A stretch of DNA of 64,000 nucleotides from Dolichospermum compactum NIES-806 (GTDB lineage Bacteria; Cyanobacteriota; Cyanobacteriia; Cyanobacteriales; Nostocaceae). Each line of letters starts with the position of its first letter. Position 1 is the stretch's first letter. The stretch lies in contig NZ_AP018316.1 of assembly GCF_002368115.1 (NCBI RefSeq), positions 3,552,996 through 3,616,995 of the forward strand. Reading direction: 5' to 3'. The position numbers and the translations under genes were made by a program. Below, piece by piece: positions 48,913-57,979 of this stretch. The notes under the pieces are model-generated. The model was given only the letters and a program-made list of their open reading frames with translations. It searched no databases and was not told where the DNA came from.

Positions 48913-49635
48913 ATGGGTGCAATGTTTATACCTATTGCCTATAACTCACAGCCCATGTTAACAACAGCCCCGGTCACTCAAACTTTCGCCGCTCCTGCAG
49001 AACTAGCAGCTAAGTTATTAACTCACTACAGCTTTGATCTTAACGGATACAATGTCAGTGAGTTGATTACCCAATGGCAATCTGAATATCCCCTGCATTG
49101 GTTACACTTGGCAGTTATTGAAGCTTTGTATCAAGGTCGTTATAAAGCCGTATCTGTCCAGCGAATCTTGACCTTTTGGCGACGAAAGGGCGAGACAACG
49201 TACCATTTCAATATGGAATTTGAGCGCATGATTTGTAGCAAATTTCCTGAACGGCTCACTTCTGTCTCCTTACCAGTTTTACCACCCACCAAACAGGAAA
49301 TCAGGATGGAAGAATATAAAAATCTTCGTCTATTACCTGCTCCAGTGAGTTATACGTATCAAATAAATAATAATTTACAGTCAACAGAAGAAAAACGAGA
49401 CTATGCTTCAAAAAGCCTAGCCCCAGCCCCTTCTTCTCAGCAATTAACCGAAAATATCAGACAAAAACAAGTTATTGAGGAAATTTCACCCCCACCAGCC
49501 CAACAGTTGATGCTACCAGCAACAGCCAATCATCCCCCTATCGGTCAGTTTATGCCCCAAAAGAGCGATCGCACCGAATCCTTCACCTCCAAACTCAAAT
49601 CCATGACCGGTGAAAGATTGGAGTTGGCATTTTGA
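48913..49635 (+). CDS. Conserved cyanobacterial hypothetical protein
   Basis: A 240-residue protein. Residues about 25-125 form a helical domain (AAKLLTHYSFDLNGYNVSEL, LAVIEALYQGRYKAVSVQRI, LTFWRRKGETTYHFNMEFER) that looks DnaD-like in pattern; the rest is Pro/Gln-rich and disordered, ending SKLKSMTGERLELAF. I recall similar proteins across cyanobacteria without a function. A DNA-binding role is only a guess. The ATG at 48913 has a second ATG at 48922. Confidence 0.65.
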   Translation: MGAMFIPIAYNSQPMLTTAPVTQTFAAPAELAAKLLTHYSFDLNGYNVSELITQWQSEYPLHWLHLAVIEALYQGRYKAVSVQRILTFWRRKGETTYHFNMEFERMICSKFPERLTSVSLPVLPPTKQEIRMEEYKNLRLLPAPVSYTYQINNNLQSTEEKRDYASKSLAPAPSSQQLTENIRQKQVIEEISPPPAQQLMLPATANHPPIGQFMPQKSDRTESFTSKLKSMTGERLELAF

Positions 49636-49687
49636 GAAGAAGGCAAGAGGCAACAGGCAAGAGGCAAGAAAAATATCAATTCAATAT

Positions 49688-49852
49688 TTCCCTGTTCCCT
49701 ATTCCCTATTCCCTATTCCCTATTCCCTATTCCCTGTTCCCCATTCCCATTCCCAATTCCCAATTCCCCATTCCCATTCCCCATTCCCTATTCCCTATTC
49801 CCTATTCCCTATTCCCTGTTCCCTATTCCCTATTCCCTATTCCTGTGACTTG
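49688..49852. repeat. Short tandem heptanucleotide repeat tract
   Basis: About 22 near-perfect copies of TTCCCTA and TTCCCCA/TTCCCAA units over 165 bp, following a GGCAAGAGGCAACAGGCAAG stretch. Such heptamer tracts are typical of filamentous cyanobacteria and vary in copy number. A related GGGAACA tract is at 59973-60000. No gene in 49636-49906. Confidence 0.9.
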
Positions 49853-49906
49853 CACCATAAAATGAGCTTTTAGCTCATTTTATGCTTCAGGAAGTAGGTG
49901 TTCATT

Positions 49907-51436
49907 TTATTTCACAGTCTCAACCACTGATTTTAACCCTTTGCTATTAAAGAGGTCTACTGCTTTAGCGGCACTTTCTTGACTATTGAAAATTCCCACT
50001 TGCATCACCCTACGACCTTGCCAAACCTTGGGAAAAGCATCATTAACTAGAGAAACGACTAAATTCTCTTGCTGCTTATTGGCAACCATCACTAACACCC
50101 GGTAACTGACATTTTGACCAGTAGCCGTAGACATTTTGGGGTTTGATCTAGTGGCGGCTTGAGGGGCTACAAATTCAATAGCGCCCGAATCAAGTTGGGT
50201 ATAATTAAATTGAGGTGAATTGGCTGAATTATTGGGTGATGATGGCAATTGATTGGGATTGGCAACAGGTTGAACTTTTAAGGGTGTTACCGTTCTTTGA
50301 GGGGGAGTAAAAGTGATAGGTTTGCGGACTGAACTTGATGTTAATGAAGGATTAGTACCAGAAATTCTGTCTGTAGATGCGGTTGTACCTTTCAAATCCA
50401 CATTACCGCTGATGCGACTACTAACCAAATTATTTCCAGCCGCAGAAATTACCAACTTAGCAGCTTTGGCGTTGATATCAAGACGACTATTATTGCGGAA
50501 GATATTCTTTCCGGGGTCATAACTACTACCTAAATCTGGTTTAGCTTGGGCAATTACGACTAAACCATCTTCTCTGTTACCTTGAATAAGATTATTCCTT
50601 AACATCGGTGTAGCATTGGCTTGGATGATAATCCCCGATCTATTATTCTGAATTTGGTTAGCTACCACCACAGGAGCAGCATTTTGGGCAATATTAATCC
50701 CAAAACCAGTTTCTTGAAAGATATTTTCCCTGATTTCGGGGCGAGCATTCCCAGAAATAGTTATGCCATTAGCACCATTGCGAACAAAAACATTTTTACT
50801 AATACTGGGTGTGCCATCACCAGCGATCGCAATTCCATCTTGGGTATTATTAGCAAAGGTACTTTCCCGAACTAAAATATTACTGGATTCAATCCATAGT
50901 CCATAACCACGAGGATTGGTATTAGTAACGGTGACACCACTCAAACTAGCTTGGTTAGCACCAACAATAGTCACATTTTGACCACCAAACTTGCGGCTAA
51001 GAAATTCGCCACCACCGGTAATTCTCACAGTTTGGCCTTTATTGTTAATATTGCCTTGAATGGCTATACCTGGTTTCAACATTAAAGGAAATGCTTCTCC
51101 ACTTTGGGTGCTATATGTACCAGAAGAGAGGATAATTACACTATTGGATGGTGATGCTTCTAAGGCTTGGCTAATTGTCCGCCAAGGTGCGCTGATACTA
51201 CCATTACCTGTTTTGTCATTTCCTGTACTGGGGTTGACAAATGACTGGTTAATCTGAGAAATTGTTTTTTCACCTGGAAGTATTTGTTCGCTGACCTTCG
51301 GAACTTGAGCAAATACACCACTTACACTTGTCATCAAGAGTATGGTACTCGTCACTCCTAAACCAACTGTTAAACTCAGAATTGAGCGACTTAGGGATTT
51401 ATGCCGGGTGTTCACAGATTTTTGGGGGACTATCAT
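49907..51436 (-). CDS. Secreted DUF1565 beta-helix protein with SPOR-like end
   Basis: A 509-residue protein. A signal peptide is evident (SRSILSLTVGLGVTSTILLM, then VSGVFAQ near 38-44). Residues about 65-345 are a DUF1565/right-handed beta-helix (FVNPSTGNDKTGNGSISAPW, ISKNVFVRNGANGITISGNA, repeated). A Ser/Pro-rich linker follows, and the last 75 residues (YRVLVMVANKQQENLVVSLV, MQVGIFNSQESAAKAVDLFN) look like a SPOR-type peptidoglycan-binding domain. Likely a periplasmic or surface protein. It is a paralogue of the beta-helix part of the 46738 gene. Confidence 0.82.
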   Translation of the reverse strand: MIVPQKSVNTRHKSLSRSILSLTVGLGVTSTILLMTSVSGVFAQVPKVSEQILPGEKTISQINQSFVNPSTGNDKTGNGSISAPWRTISQALEASPSNSVIILSSGTYSTQSGEAFPLMLKPGIAIQGNINNKGQTVRITGGGEFLSRKFGGQNVTIVGANQASLSGVTVTNTNPRGYGLWIESSNILVRESTFANNTQDGIAIAGDGTPSISKNVFVRNGANGITISGNARPEIRENIFQETGFGINIAQNAAPVVVANQIQNNRSGIIIQANATPMLRNNLIQGNREDGLVVIAQAKPDLGSSYDPGKNIFRNNSRLDINAKAAKLVISAAGNNLVSSRISGNVDLKGTTASTDRISGTNPSLTSSSVRKPITFTPPQRTVTPLKVQPVANPNQLPSSPNNSANSPQFNYTQLDSGAIEFVAPQAATRSNPKMSTATGQNVSYRVLVMVANKQQENLVVSLVNDAFPKVWQGRRVMQVGIFNSQESAAKAVDLFNSKGLKSVVETVK

Positions 51437-51607
51437 TTTTTTATAAAACTCCTCTAAAACTTATAGCAACAATACTGAAAGTCTATTTGGATCTGAGACT
51501 GGATATCAACAGCTACCTGGCAACTACTATACAATTATTTTTATACTATTTGTTAGTAGTATGTCCACGATGTGACGGGGATCTTGACTTGACCACGATT
51601 AGTTAGC

Positions 51608-51788
51608 AAATATTAAAATATTAAAATATAGGATTTACCCATTGACAAGATTCCCCAAATATGTATCATGAATTTTATCCCTTGTAGGGTGCGTCAGACA
51701 TGATATTTTGACAAAAAAACAGATTTCCTCTATCTGACCCACCCTACTCAATAGCGTAAGTCCTAAAATATTAAAATATTAAAATATG
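51608..51788. repeat. Direct TAAAATATTAAAATATT repeats flanking an inverted-repeat element
   Basis: Near-identical AT tracts at 51608-51630 and 51764-51787 (AATATTAAAATATTAAAATA) enclose a GTAGGGTGCGTCAGACATGA element (51684-51747; same family as 17678-17742) and a GCGTAAGTCCTAAA end motif. The rest of 51437-51835 has no gene. Confidence 0.65.
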
Positions 51789-51835
51789 AATCAGGCTGGC
51801 TATTACTATAAAAACATTAAAAATGAGGTTCTGTA

Positions 51836-52873
51836 ATGGTTTCAGCCCATAGTCACACACAAAAAACTGTTTATCGCATTTTAGATGCTAATTTAGATCG
51901 CGCTCGTGAGGGTTTGCGAATTATTGAAGAATGGTGTCGGTTTGGTTTAAATAATGCCCGGTTTTCAGGTATATGTAAACACCTGCGCCAAGAGTTGGGT
52001 GTTTGGCATACGGCAGAAATCCGCGCCGCCCGCGATACACCGGGTGATCCAGGAACGGATTTAAGTCACCCCCAAGAGGAACAACGGGCTGATATTACAT
52101 CGCTATTACAGGCTAATTTTTGCCGTGTACAAGAAGCATTGCGGGTATTAGAAGAATATAGCAAGCTTTATCATGAAAATATGGGTATGGCTTGTAAAGA
52201 AATGCGTTATCAAGTTTATACGCTAGAAAGTAATTTGATGGGTTATCAGCGTCATCAGTTATTATGGCGATCGCATTTATATCTGGTAACATCTCCCGCA
52301 GATAATTTATTCGCCATTGCCGAAGCAGCCCTTCAAGGTGGTTTAACTCTGTTACAGTATCGGGAAAAGACCGCTGATGATTTAGTCCGCCTAGAACGGG
52401 CGACAAGACTGCGGGAATTATGTCACCATTACGGTGCTTTATTCATTATTAATGATCGGGTGGATTTGGCTTTGGCTGTGGACGCTGATGGTGTCCATTT
52501 GGGACAACAGGATATGCCCATTGCTATAGCGCGTCAATTACTAGGAACTCAGCGGATTATCGGACGCTCGACCACAAATCCTCAAGAAATGCAAGGGGCA
52601 ATTGCCGAAGGTGCGGATTATATTGGTGTGGGACCTGTGTATGAAACACCGACTAAAGCGGGTAAAGCCGCAGCGGGTTTAGAGTATGTGCAATATGTAT
52701 CCCAAAATTGTCAAATTCCCTGGTTTGCGATTGGGGGAATAGATATGAATAATTTGAATGATGTGATGAATGCAGGAGCGCGACGGGTAGCTGTAGTGCG
52801 ATCGCTTATCGAATCAGATCAACCTACATTGTCAACTCAGTATTTTCTTTCGCAACTGCACCGGATCAAATAA
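51836..52873 (+). CDS. thiE: Thiamine-phosphate synthase
   Basis: A 345-residue long-form cyanobacterial ThiE. The N-terminal 125 residues (YRILDANLDRAREGLRIIEE, VQEALRVLEEYSKLYH) are the extra helical domain typical of cyanobacterial ThiE (ThiD2 type). The C-terminal TIM barrel has LYLVTSPADNLFAIAEAALQ, LLQYREKTADD, FIINDRVDLALAVDADGVHL, IIGRSTTNPQEM and GADYIGVGPVYETPTKAG. It joins HMP-PP and the thiazole phosphate to form thiamine phosphate. ATG 51836. Its stop lies in a MITE target-site duplication. Confidence 0.95.
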   Translation: MVSAHSHTQKTVYRILDANLDRAREGLRIIEEWCRFGLNNARFSGICKHLRQELGVWHTAEIRAARDTPGDPGTDLSHPQEEQRADITSLLQANFCRVQEALRVLEEYSKLYHENMGMACKEMRYQVYTLESNLMGYQRHQLLWRSHLYLVTSPADNLFAIAEAALQGGLTLLQYREKTADDLVRLERATRLRELCHHYGALFIINDRVDLALAVDADGVHLGQQDMPIAIARQLLGTQRIIGRSTTNPQEMQGAIAEGADYIGVGPVYETPTKAGKAAAGLEYVQYVSQNCQIPWFAIGGIDMNNLNDVMNAGARRVAVVRSLIESDQPTLSTQYFLSQLHRIK

Positions 52874-52877
52874 ATCA

Positions 52878-52991
52878 GGCGTTGCTGATTAAGGGTATGA
52901 ATTTTAGTCTCACGCAAAGGCGCAAAGACGCACTGAGGTTTGAGTTTTAAAGATTCAATTTGGGAATTTCATACCTCAATTCAGCAACGCC
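52878..52991. mobile_element. 114-bp MITE with 8-bp target-site duplication
   Basis: Ends GGCGTTGCTGATTAAGGGTA and (reverse strand) GGCGTTGCTGAATTGAGGTA are terminal inverted repeats of about 25 bp. The element is flanked on both sides by ATAAATCA. No open frame. The intact duplication points to recent insertion just after thiE. Confidence 0.85.
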
Positions 52992-53009
52992 ATAAATCAA
53001 TAGAACCCC

Positions 53010-53062
53010 GGCGATTAGAAATCGCGGCTATACAAACAAAGTCCGCCTTCGCGGACTACTTC
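53010..53062. repeat. REP-like palindromic repeat
   Basis: GCGATTAGAAATCGC and GTCCGCCTTCGCGGAC are two adjacent palindromes joined by GCTATACAAACAAA. A common Nostocales dispersed repeat by memory. A 24-bp HIP1-splitting element follows at 53135-53166. Confidence 0.65.
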
Positions 53063-53134
53063 TGGTTTATATCCTACCTTCGGCACCCTAAACTGTCACA
53101 CAACGAAAATTGGTCGTTTGGAGATTTGGTTTTA

Positions 53135-53166
53135 GCGAACTGCTTGCAGCAGCGCTTCGCTATCGC
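53135..53166 (+). repeat. 24-bp palindromic element
   Basis: GCG, the AACTGCTTGCAGCAGCGC core, then CTATCGC; removal restores GCGATCGC. Lies just upstream of the thiS remnant. Confidence 0.85.
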
Positions 53167-53185
53167 CTACCAATATTTCTTGGTT

Positions 53186-53344
53186 TTGGTACAAAATACA
53201 ACATTAAATGGGGATAAAAATCAGAAAAAACCCATTGTGACACCGGGGGGTGCGGAATGTGGGTTACATCGTCAATTTTGGACGGAAACTCAAATCAAAA
53301 ATGGCGATCGCTTGGAAGTAGTCACAATAGTTGGTGGTGGTTAA
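53186..53344 (+). pseudogene. thiS: Degenerate thiS (sulfur carrier for thiazole synthesis)
   Basis: The last 27 residues (HRQFWTETQIKNGDRLEVVT, IVGGG) are an unmistakable ThiS C-terminus with the diglycine that is thiocarboxylated. In front of it, TTLNGDKNQ and TPGG resemble the ThiS start, but about 20 central residues are missing and no ATG is present (TTG 53186 is the best start). In related cyanobacteria thiS directly follows thiE. Two or three repeat elements have been inserted between thiE and this remnant. Either it is dead or a much shortened carrier. Confidence 0.65.
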
Positions 53345-53500
53345 TTCAACAAGCAGGAATAGATTCAGGACTATATAACCAGCAATGATAGGTTTTCCGT
53401 ATTTTAAGGATTACAAATCGGCAGATTTTAAGCTAATTAGTTCTTATTTGCGGGATACTCAATACTACAAAACAAAGTGCATAATGTGGCAGACAAAAAA

Positions 53501-53902
53501 ATGTTATGGGTAGGAATTGGTTGCCAAAAAGGAGTTTCTCAGAAACTAATTAATACTGCAATTAAACAAGTTTTTCAAAAATACCAACTTATATATAGTG
53601 AAATATCTGGAATTGCAACTATTGATAAAAAAGCCTCAGAAATTGGTTTAGTAGAATTTTGTAACTCAGAAAAGTTACCTTTAAAAGTCTTTAGTTCTGA
53701 ACTTTTAAATAGTGTCCTTGTTCCCCATCCTAATCATAGTATTACTGAGTTAGTGGGAACATCTAGTGTAGCCGAGGCTTCGGCTATGCTTGCAGTCTCG
53801 AAAATCACATCTGCGAAAATAATATTATTAGTTCCTAAACAGATTTTTCGATTATCAGGGGAAATGGGAGCAGTCACAGTAGCTGTGGCTAAAAGTGATT
53901 AG
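53501..53902 (+). CDS. CbiG C-domain-like cobalamin biosynthesis protein
   Basis: A 133-residue protein from ATG 53501 (MLWVGIGCQKGVSQKLINTA); GTG 53477 is also in frame. ISGIATIDKKASEIGLVEFC, LVGTSSVAEASAMLAVSKIT and KIILLVPKQIF fit the CbiG C-terminal / CobE domain involved in corrin-ring contraction chemistry in cobalamin synthesis. Full-length CbiG has an extra N-terminal part, here absent; stand-alone C-domains are known. No other cob/cbi gene is in the window. Confidence 0.75.
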   Translation: MLWVGIGCQKGVSQKLINTAIKQVFQKYQLIYSEISGIATIDKKASEIGLVEFCNSEKLPLKVFSSELLNSVLVPHPNHSITELVGTSSVAEASAMLAVSKITSAKIILLVPKQIFRLSGEMGAVTVAVAKSD

Positions 53903-53913
53903 AAACTAAATAT

Positions 53914-54267
53914 TTAGTCAACGATATTAACTATTTGGTTAATAATACCAGAGACAATTGATAAAACAATTGAACCTAAAAAAGCAGGAATAAAACCCCG
54001 AATTTCAAAACCATAACCGGGAGTTATCGCACTGGCAAACCATAGAGTTAAACCATTAATCACCAGGGTAAATAAACCTAAAGTTATTAAGGTAATGGGA
54101 AATGCTAAAATCTGCAAAATTGGCCGGACAATGGCATTTACTAAACCAATGACAACAGCGGCAATTAAGGCAGCAGTAAAACTCGTGAGAATAATTCCGG
54201 GGACAATTTTAGAGGTAATTAACAATGCTACCGCAGTACCAAGCCAAGTTAAAATAAAGTGCTTCAT
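53914..54267 (-). CDS. Phage-holin-superfamily small membrane protein (PF04020 type)
   Basis: A 117-residue protein with four hydrophobic segments: ILTWLGTAVALLITSKIVPG, FTAALIAAVVIGLVNAIVRP, ILAFPITLITLGLFTLVING and the terminal GFIPAFLGSIVLSIVSGIIN. The N-A-(I)-V-R-P and LTLGLFTLVINGL blocks are the markers of the family. Despite the name, these are ordinary chromosomal inner-membrane proteins of unknown role. Nine bases from the peptidoglycan-binding gene on the same strand. Confidence 0.85.
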   Translation of the reverse strand: MKHFILTWLGTAVALLITSKIVPGIILTSFTAALIAAVVIGLVNAIVRPILQILAFPITLITLGLFTLVINGLTLWFASAITPGYGFEIRGFIPAFLGSIVLSIVSGIINQIVNIVD

Positions 54268-54276
54268 AGTTTAATG

Positions 54277-55044
54277 TTATTGGGAAGTGCGTTTTAAGAA
54301 AACTTTCCATGTACCACCACCGACTACACCGTCAGGTTTTAAGCCATAACGAACTTGTGCAGCTTTGACTGCCGTTTCTGTGGATATTCCGAAATATCCG
54401 TCTATCTTACCATTTAAGAACCCCAAGTTTTGTAGTTGTTTTTGCAATTTAATCACTTCTGTACCACTCATGGATAAACGCAAAATTGGCCATCCTTCGT
54501 CAGTATATTGGATGCCGGGCATTTGTTGATCGGGAGGAGTGGGTTGAATGCTGGTATTTTGTGGATTTTTGGTGGTTGGGCGTTTGGTAATTTGTGGTTT
54601 TGTAACTCTTGCAGGTTGTGTGGGAACAGTTGTAAAACTACTGGCAGGTTTAGCTGTGGTAGCGGTAATAGTTGATGGGCTGGGAAATAGTTTTTGCCAT
54701 GTGATATTATCTACATTACCAGTGGGGTTTAAACCGGCAGCTTGTTGAAATTGGGCGACGGCAATGACTGTACTTTGTTGATATTTACCATCTACAGCGC
54801 TCCCATAAAATCCTAAAAGCTTTAAAGCGGCTTGAAGTTCGGTAACTCGCTCACCTTGACTACCCATGTTCAGGGGCGGACGATTAATTTTAATGTCTGT
54901 GTTAACTTGGACAATTTTGAGTGGTGTGGCTGTGGAAATGAACCCAGTAGAAGTAATTAAGGCGGGTGTTGCGGTTAACAAGATTAAGCAAGACCAAGAA
55001 TTTGCAATCATGTTGGGAATACTAGCTATCAAAGTATTTTTCAT
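54277..55044 (-). CDS. Peptidoglycan-binding domain protein
   Basis: A 255-residue exported protein. The N-terminus has a hydrophobic segment (ANSWSCLILLTATPALITST) likely to act as a signal or anchor. Two PG_binding_1 domains follow: about 60-112 (GSQGERVTELQAALKLLGFY ... DNITWQKLF) and 193-250 (SGTEVIKLQKQLQNLGFLNG ... GGGTWKVFL), separated by a Thr/Pro-rich linker. No catalytic domain is present. It probably binds cell wall. It is upstream of, and likely co-transcribed with, the small membrane protein. Confidence 0.85.
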   Translation of the reverse strand: MKNTLIASIPNMIANSWSCLILLTATPALITSTGFISTATPLKIVQVNTDIKINRPPLNMGSQGERVTELQAALKLLGFYGSAVDGKYQQSTVIAVAQFQQAAGLNPTGNVDNITWQKLFPSPSTITATTAKPASSFTTVPTQPARVTKPQITKRPTTKNPQNTSIQPTPPDQQMPGIQYTDEGWPILRLSMSGTEVIKLQKQLQNLGFLNGKIDGYFGISTETAVKAAQVRYGLKPDGVVGGGTWKVFLKRTSQ

Positions 55045-55316
55045 ACAACTTTTGTATAATTTTCTGATGCTGATCTTACACTTGTTGCGATCGCTTTGTT
55101 AGTTGTTAATTTTTTGGGGATGAAGATCAAACATCACTGCATATTTCCAGGATTTTACTTTGTTGGGTTTTCTTGCGTCAACCCAACCGCAGTAATTCAA
55201 GGTTTTAGACGGTCCTAAAGCTTAGTCAATGTCTTCATAGAAGAGTCGCGCTCGTTGCCCACACTCACCCGTTCGCGCAAGCGTGCCACAAGGCATAGGG
55301 TATTGTGTGAAGTATG

Positions 55317-56600
55317 TCACAAAGTAGCTGTATGAATTGCTTCCTCTGGTCCTACTAAGGATAGATAAGGTGCTTGTAAATATTTACGAGCGGCGGTAAT
55401 TGCTTCTGTGGTAGTCACATTATTAATTAATTCGGAAAACTGTTGGTCAAATTCAATCCCTAAACCCAAAATTTCATACCAACCATATATTTGAGCAATA
55501 TGTCCATTAGTTTGTTTACCCAAAGCATATTGACCAATGATTTTATTTTTAGCAGTTTGTAATGCTTCTGCTGACAGTTCGGTGGTAGATAATAATTCTA
55601 CTTCTTGGCGAAGTCCATTAAAGGCAACTTTGGTGTTTTCCGGTGCTGTCCCAATATAAACCACGAAGGAAGCGGGAAAAAGTCGAGTCGAATAAATAGC
55701 AGATACGTCATAAGCTAAACCTTGCTTTTCTCGCAATTCTACAAATAAACGACTAGAAAGACCATTCCCTAAATAGGTAGCAAGTAACTTGAGGGCTGCA
55801 TATTCTGGGTTGGTTACTGATGGTCCTAAATAACCCAACATGATAATTGATTGTTGTGTATTTAGGGGTTTAAGACAGGGTTTGGGTGATGCGGTAATTG
55901 ACGGTAAATTAAGAGGAGGTTGAGCGGAATCTGGTATTTCCCAATCACCAAAAATTGTTGTGACTAATTTCTCAGCTTGTTCTGCTGTAATGCGTCCAGC
56001 AATACTAATTACAATCTTATCAGGACGGAAATGAGTTTGATGATATTCTACTAAGTCATCACGGGTAATGCTGCTCATGGTTGTTTCATCACCTAAAACT
56101 GACATGGAGTAGGGATGATTTGGGTACATTACCTGACGCAGTTGTTCAAAAGCAAGTCCAAAAGGTTGCTCTTTTTGGGAACGAATATCTTGGATTGCTA
56201 ACCGTTTTTCTAGTTCTACTTGATTTTCGGGAAAAGTAGGCGATCGCAATAATTGTCCGGCTAATGTTAAAATATCAATAAAATCAGCAGTTACAGTTTT
56301 CAAAGATAGCACAAAATAATCTGTAGCCGCATCTGTCCCTAAACTAGCCCCCACAGATTCGACTTTTTCGGCAATTTCTAAACTTGATAAACCATCACAT
56401 CCCTTTGTCATTACCGCTGATAACAAATGCGCTAAACCAGCTTTTTCTCGCTGTTCATAACAACTACCAGCGCGAATAAAAACCCGTCCTGCAATAATAT
56501 CGGCAGCTTGATTTTCTGATACTAATAAAACAATGCCATTACTTAATACAGTGCGATGAATTAGAGAGCGACTATTAATAGTTTGCATTTTTAATTTCAC
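55317..56600 (-). CDS. M16 family peptidase, non-catalytic-type subunit
   Basis: A 427-residue M16 (pitrilysin/MPP-like) protein. The HxxEH zinc motif is replaced: AGLAHLLSAVMTKG occupies its place, so it lacks the ligands. The C-terminal half keeps the Gly-rich loop and Arg-Tyr pair region (GNGLSSRLFVELREKQGLAY). It lies ten bases after the partner gene with the active site, the standard arrangement for two-gene M16 heterodimers. The 55045-55316 gap downstream contains only short repeat fragments. Confidence 0.88.
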   Translation of the reverse strand: MKLKMQTINSRSLIHRTVLSNGIVLLVSENQAADIIAGRVFIRAGSCYEQREKAGLAHLLSAVMTKGCDGLSSLEIAEKVESVGASLGTDAATDYFVLSLKTVTADFIDILTLAGQLLRSPTFPENQVELEKRLAIQDIRSQKEQPFGLAFEQLRQVMYPNHPYSMSVLGDETTMSSITRDDLVEYHQTHFRPDKIVISIAGRITAEQAEKLVTTIFGDWEIPDSAQPPLNLPSITASPKPCLKPLNTQQSIIMLGYLGPSVTNPEYAALKLLATYLGNGLSSRLFVELREKQGLAYDVSAIYSTRLFPASFVVYIGTAPENTKVAFNGLRQEVELLSTTELSAEALQTAKNKIIGQYALGKQTNGHIAQIYGWYEILGLGIEFDQQFSELINNVTTTEAITAARKYLQAPYLSLVGPEEAIHTATL

Positions 56601-56610
56601 AGGTTAATAA

Positions 56611-57876
56611 CTAACAAGGTTGGAGAATTGTCACAGCATAATTAGCAGGGGAAAGATACTGTTGAGCTAATTTTTGCAGTTCTTGAGGATTGAAAGACTG
56701 GATTTCTTGGGGATAGGTAACAGCTAATTCAGCATTAGCAATGGTATGATAATAACCATAAAAATTAGTTAGCTGATTTGGTGTTTCTGTAGAAAAGGCA
56801 TAATCATTGCATAAAAACCTTTGAATCCGATTGAGTTCTGATGAACTAATTTCTTGATCTTGTAATGCTTGTAAATGATTACAAATCAACTCTTCAACTC
56901 GTTCCAGATATTCTGATTCTAACCAAGCTGTAATTGTCAATAAACTTGATTGTTGCTGTAGAGAGAAATCACAGCATATTTCTTGCACAAGTTGCTTTTC
57001 TTCCCGCAAATCAGATACTAACCGAGAAATTCTTCCTGCTCCTAACAGCGCTGATAATAATTCTAAACCATGAACAGCCCGCAATTGTTCTGCTCCCGGA
57101 ACTTTCCAACCCATCATTAACCGCGCTTGTTCCAGTCTGGGTAAAATTAACTCATGACGACGAATTCCTTTAATTACCGGCGCTGCAACTTTGGTAAATT
57201 GGGGACAATGATCCCGTTGAGGAAAATCTGCAAATGTCCGGTTTACCAATTCCCTCGCGGCTGTTTCGCTAATTCCCCCCACAATTACCACAGTCATATT
57301 TTCTGGTTGGTAGTAACTGCGATAAAAGCAGCGCATAGCTTCTGGAGAATGCTGCATTAATTCTTGCTCAGTTCCCAATACAGAACGTCCATAAGGATGG
57401 TGTTGGTAAACATTTTTAACAAGAGATTGAAAACCCACCCAATCAGGATCATCATTATAACTACGAATTTCTTCTAACACCACATCCCGTTCCCTGATAA
57501 ATTCATCGTCAGGAATGGCTGCATTCAGGAGTAATTCGCCTAAATGGGGGAGGGTATGCTCTAGATGATTAGCCGCAGTTGTAATGGAATAATGGGCGTA
57601 ATCGTGGCTAGTTGCGGCATTACTCACCCCGCCGATTTTTTCGATGTGATAATCAAATTCCCCAGGCAGCAGGTTTGGTGTACCCTTAAAAATCATGTGT
57701 TCTAGAAAATGTGCCATTCCAAACCAGGGTTCTGGTTCTAGGTTAGTTCCCGCACGCACCCAAACGTCAGCTACCACTACGGGTGTAGTGGATATCTCTT
57801 GGTGAATGAATGTCAAGCCATTATCTAATTTGATAACTGAACCGGGAAACACGTTGTTAGTTAGTTGTTTTGACAA
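56611..57876 (-). CDS. M16 family zinc peptidase, catalytic subunit
   Basis: A 421-residue M16 peptidase with the inverted zinc motif HFLEHMIFKG (HxxEH, about residues 58-62) and the downstream Glu in the VLEEIRSYNDDP block. These enzymes bind and degrade unfolded peptides in a clam-shell formed with the next gene's product. ATG 57876; intact. Confidence 0.92.
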   Translation of the reverse strand: MSKQLTNNVFPGSVIKLDNGLTFIHQEISTTPVVVADVWVRAGTNLEPEPWFGMAHFLEHMIFKGTPNLLPGEFDYHIEKIGGVSNAATSHDYAHYSITTAANHLEHTLPHLGELLLNAAIPDDEFIRERDVVLEEIRSYNDDPDWVGFQSLVKNVYQHHPYGRSVLGTEQELMQHSPEAMRCFYRSYYQPENMTVVIVGGISETAARELVNRTFADFPQRDHCPQFTKVAAPVIKGIRRHELILPRLEQARLMMGWKVPGAEQLRAVHGLELLSALLGAGRISRLVSDLREEKQLVQEICCDFSLQQQSSLLTITAWLESEYLERVEELICNHLQALQDQEISSSELNRIQRFLCNDYAFSTETPNQLTNFYGYYHTIANAELAVTYPQEIQSFNPQELQKLAQQYLSPANYAVTILQPC

Positions 57877-57979
57877 TTTTTATAGCTTCAACCATAATCT
57901 AATTTTGTTATTCTAACCTTGATTTTCACGACTTATACCAATTTTATGTGAAGCTCCATATAATAATCATCCATCCGTA

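Noticed and set aside
49610..49873. Frames of 77-87 codons across the heptamer tract
   Set aside because: Pure Phe-Pro-Ile/Tyr-Ser-Leu repeats caused by TTCCCTA units.
55230..55310. Possible structured RNA or tRNA in the GC-richer stretch after the M16 genes
   Set aside because: No cloverleaf, T-loop or CCA pattern; it looks like short palindromic repeats.
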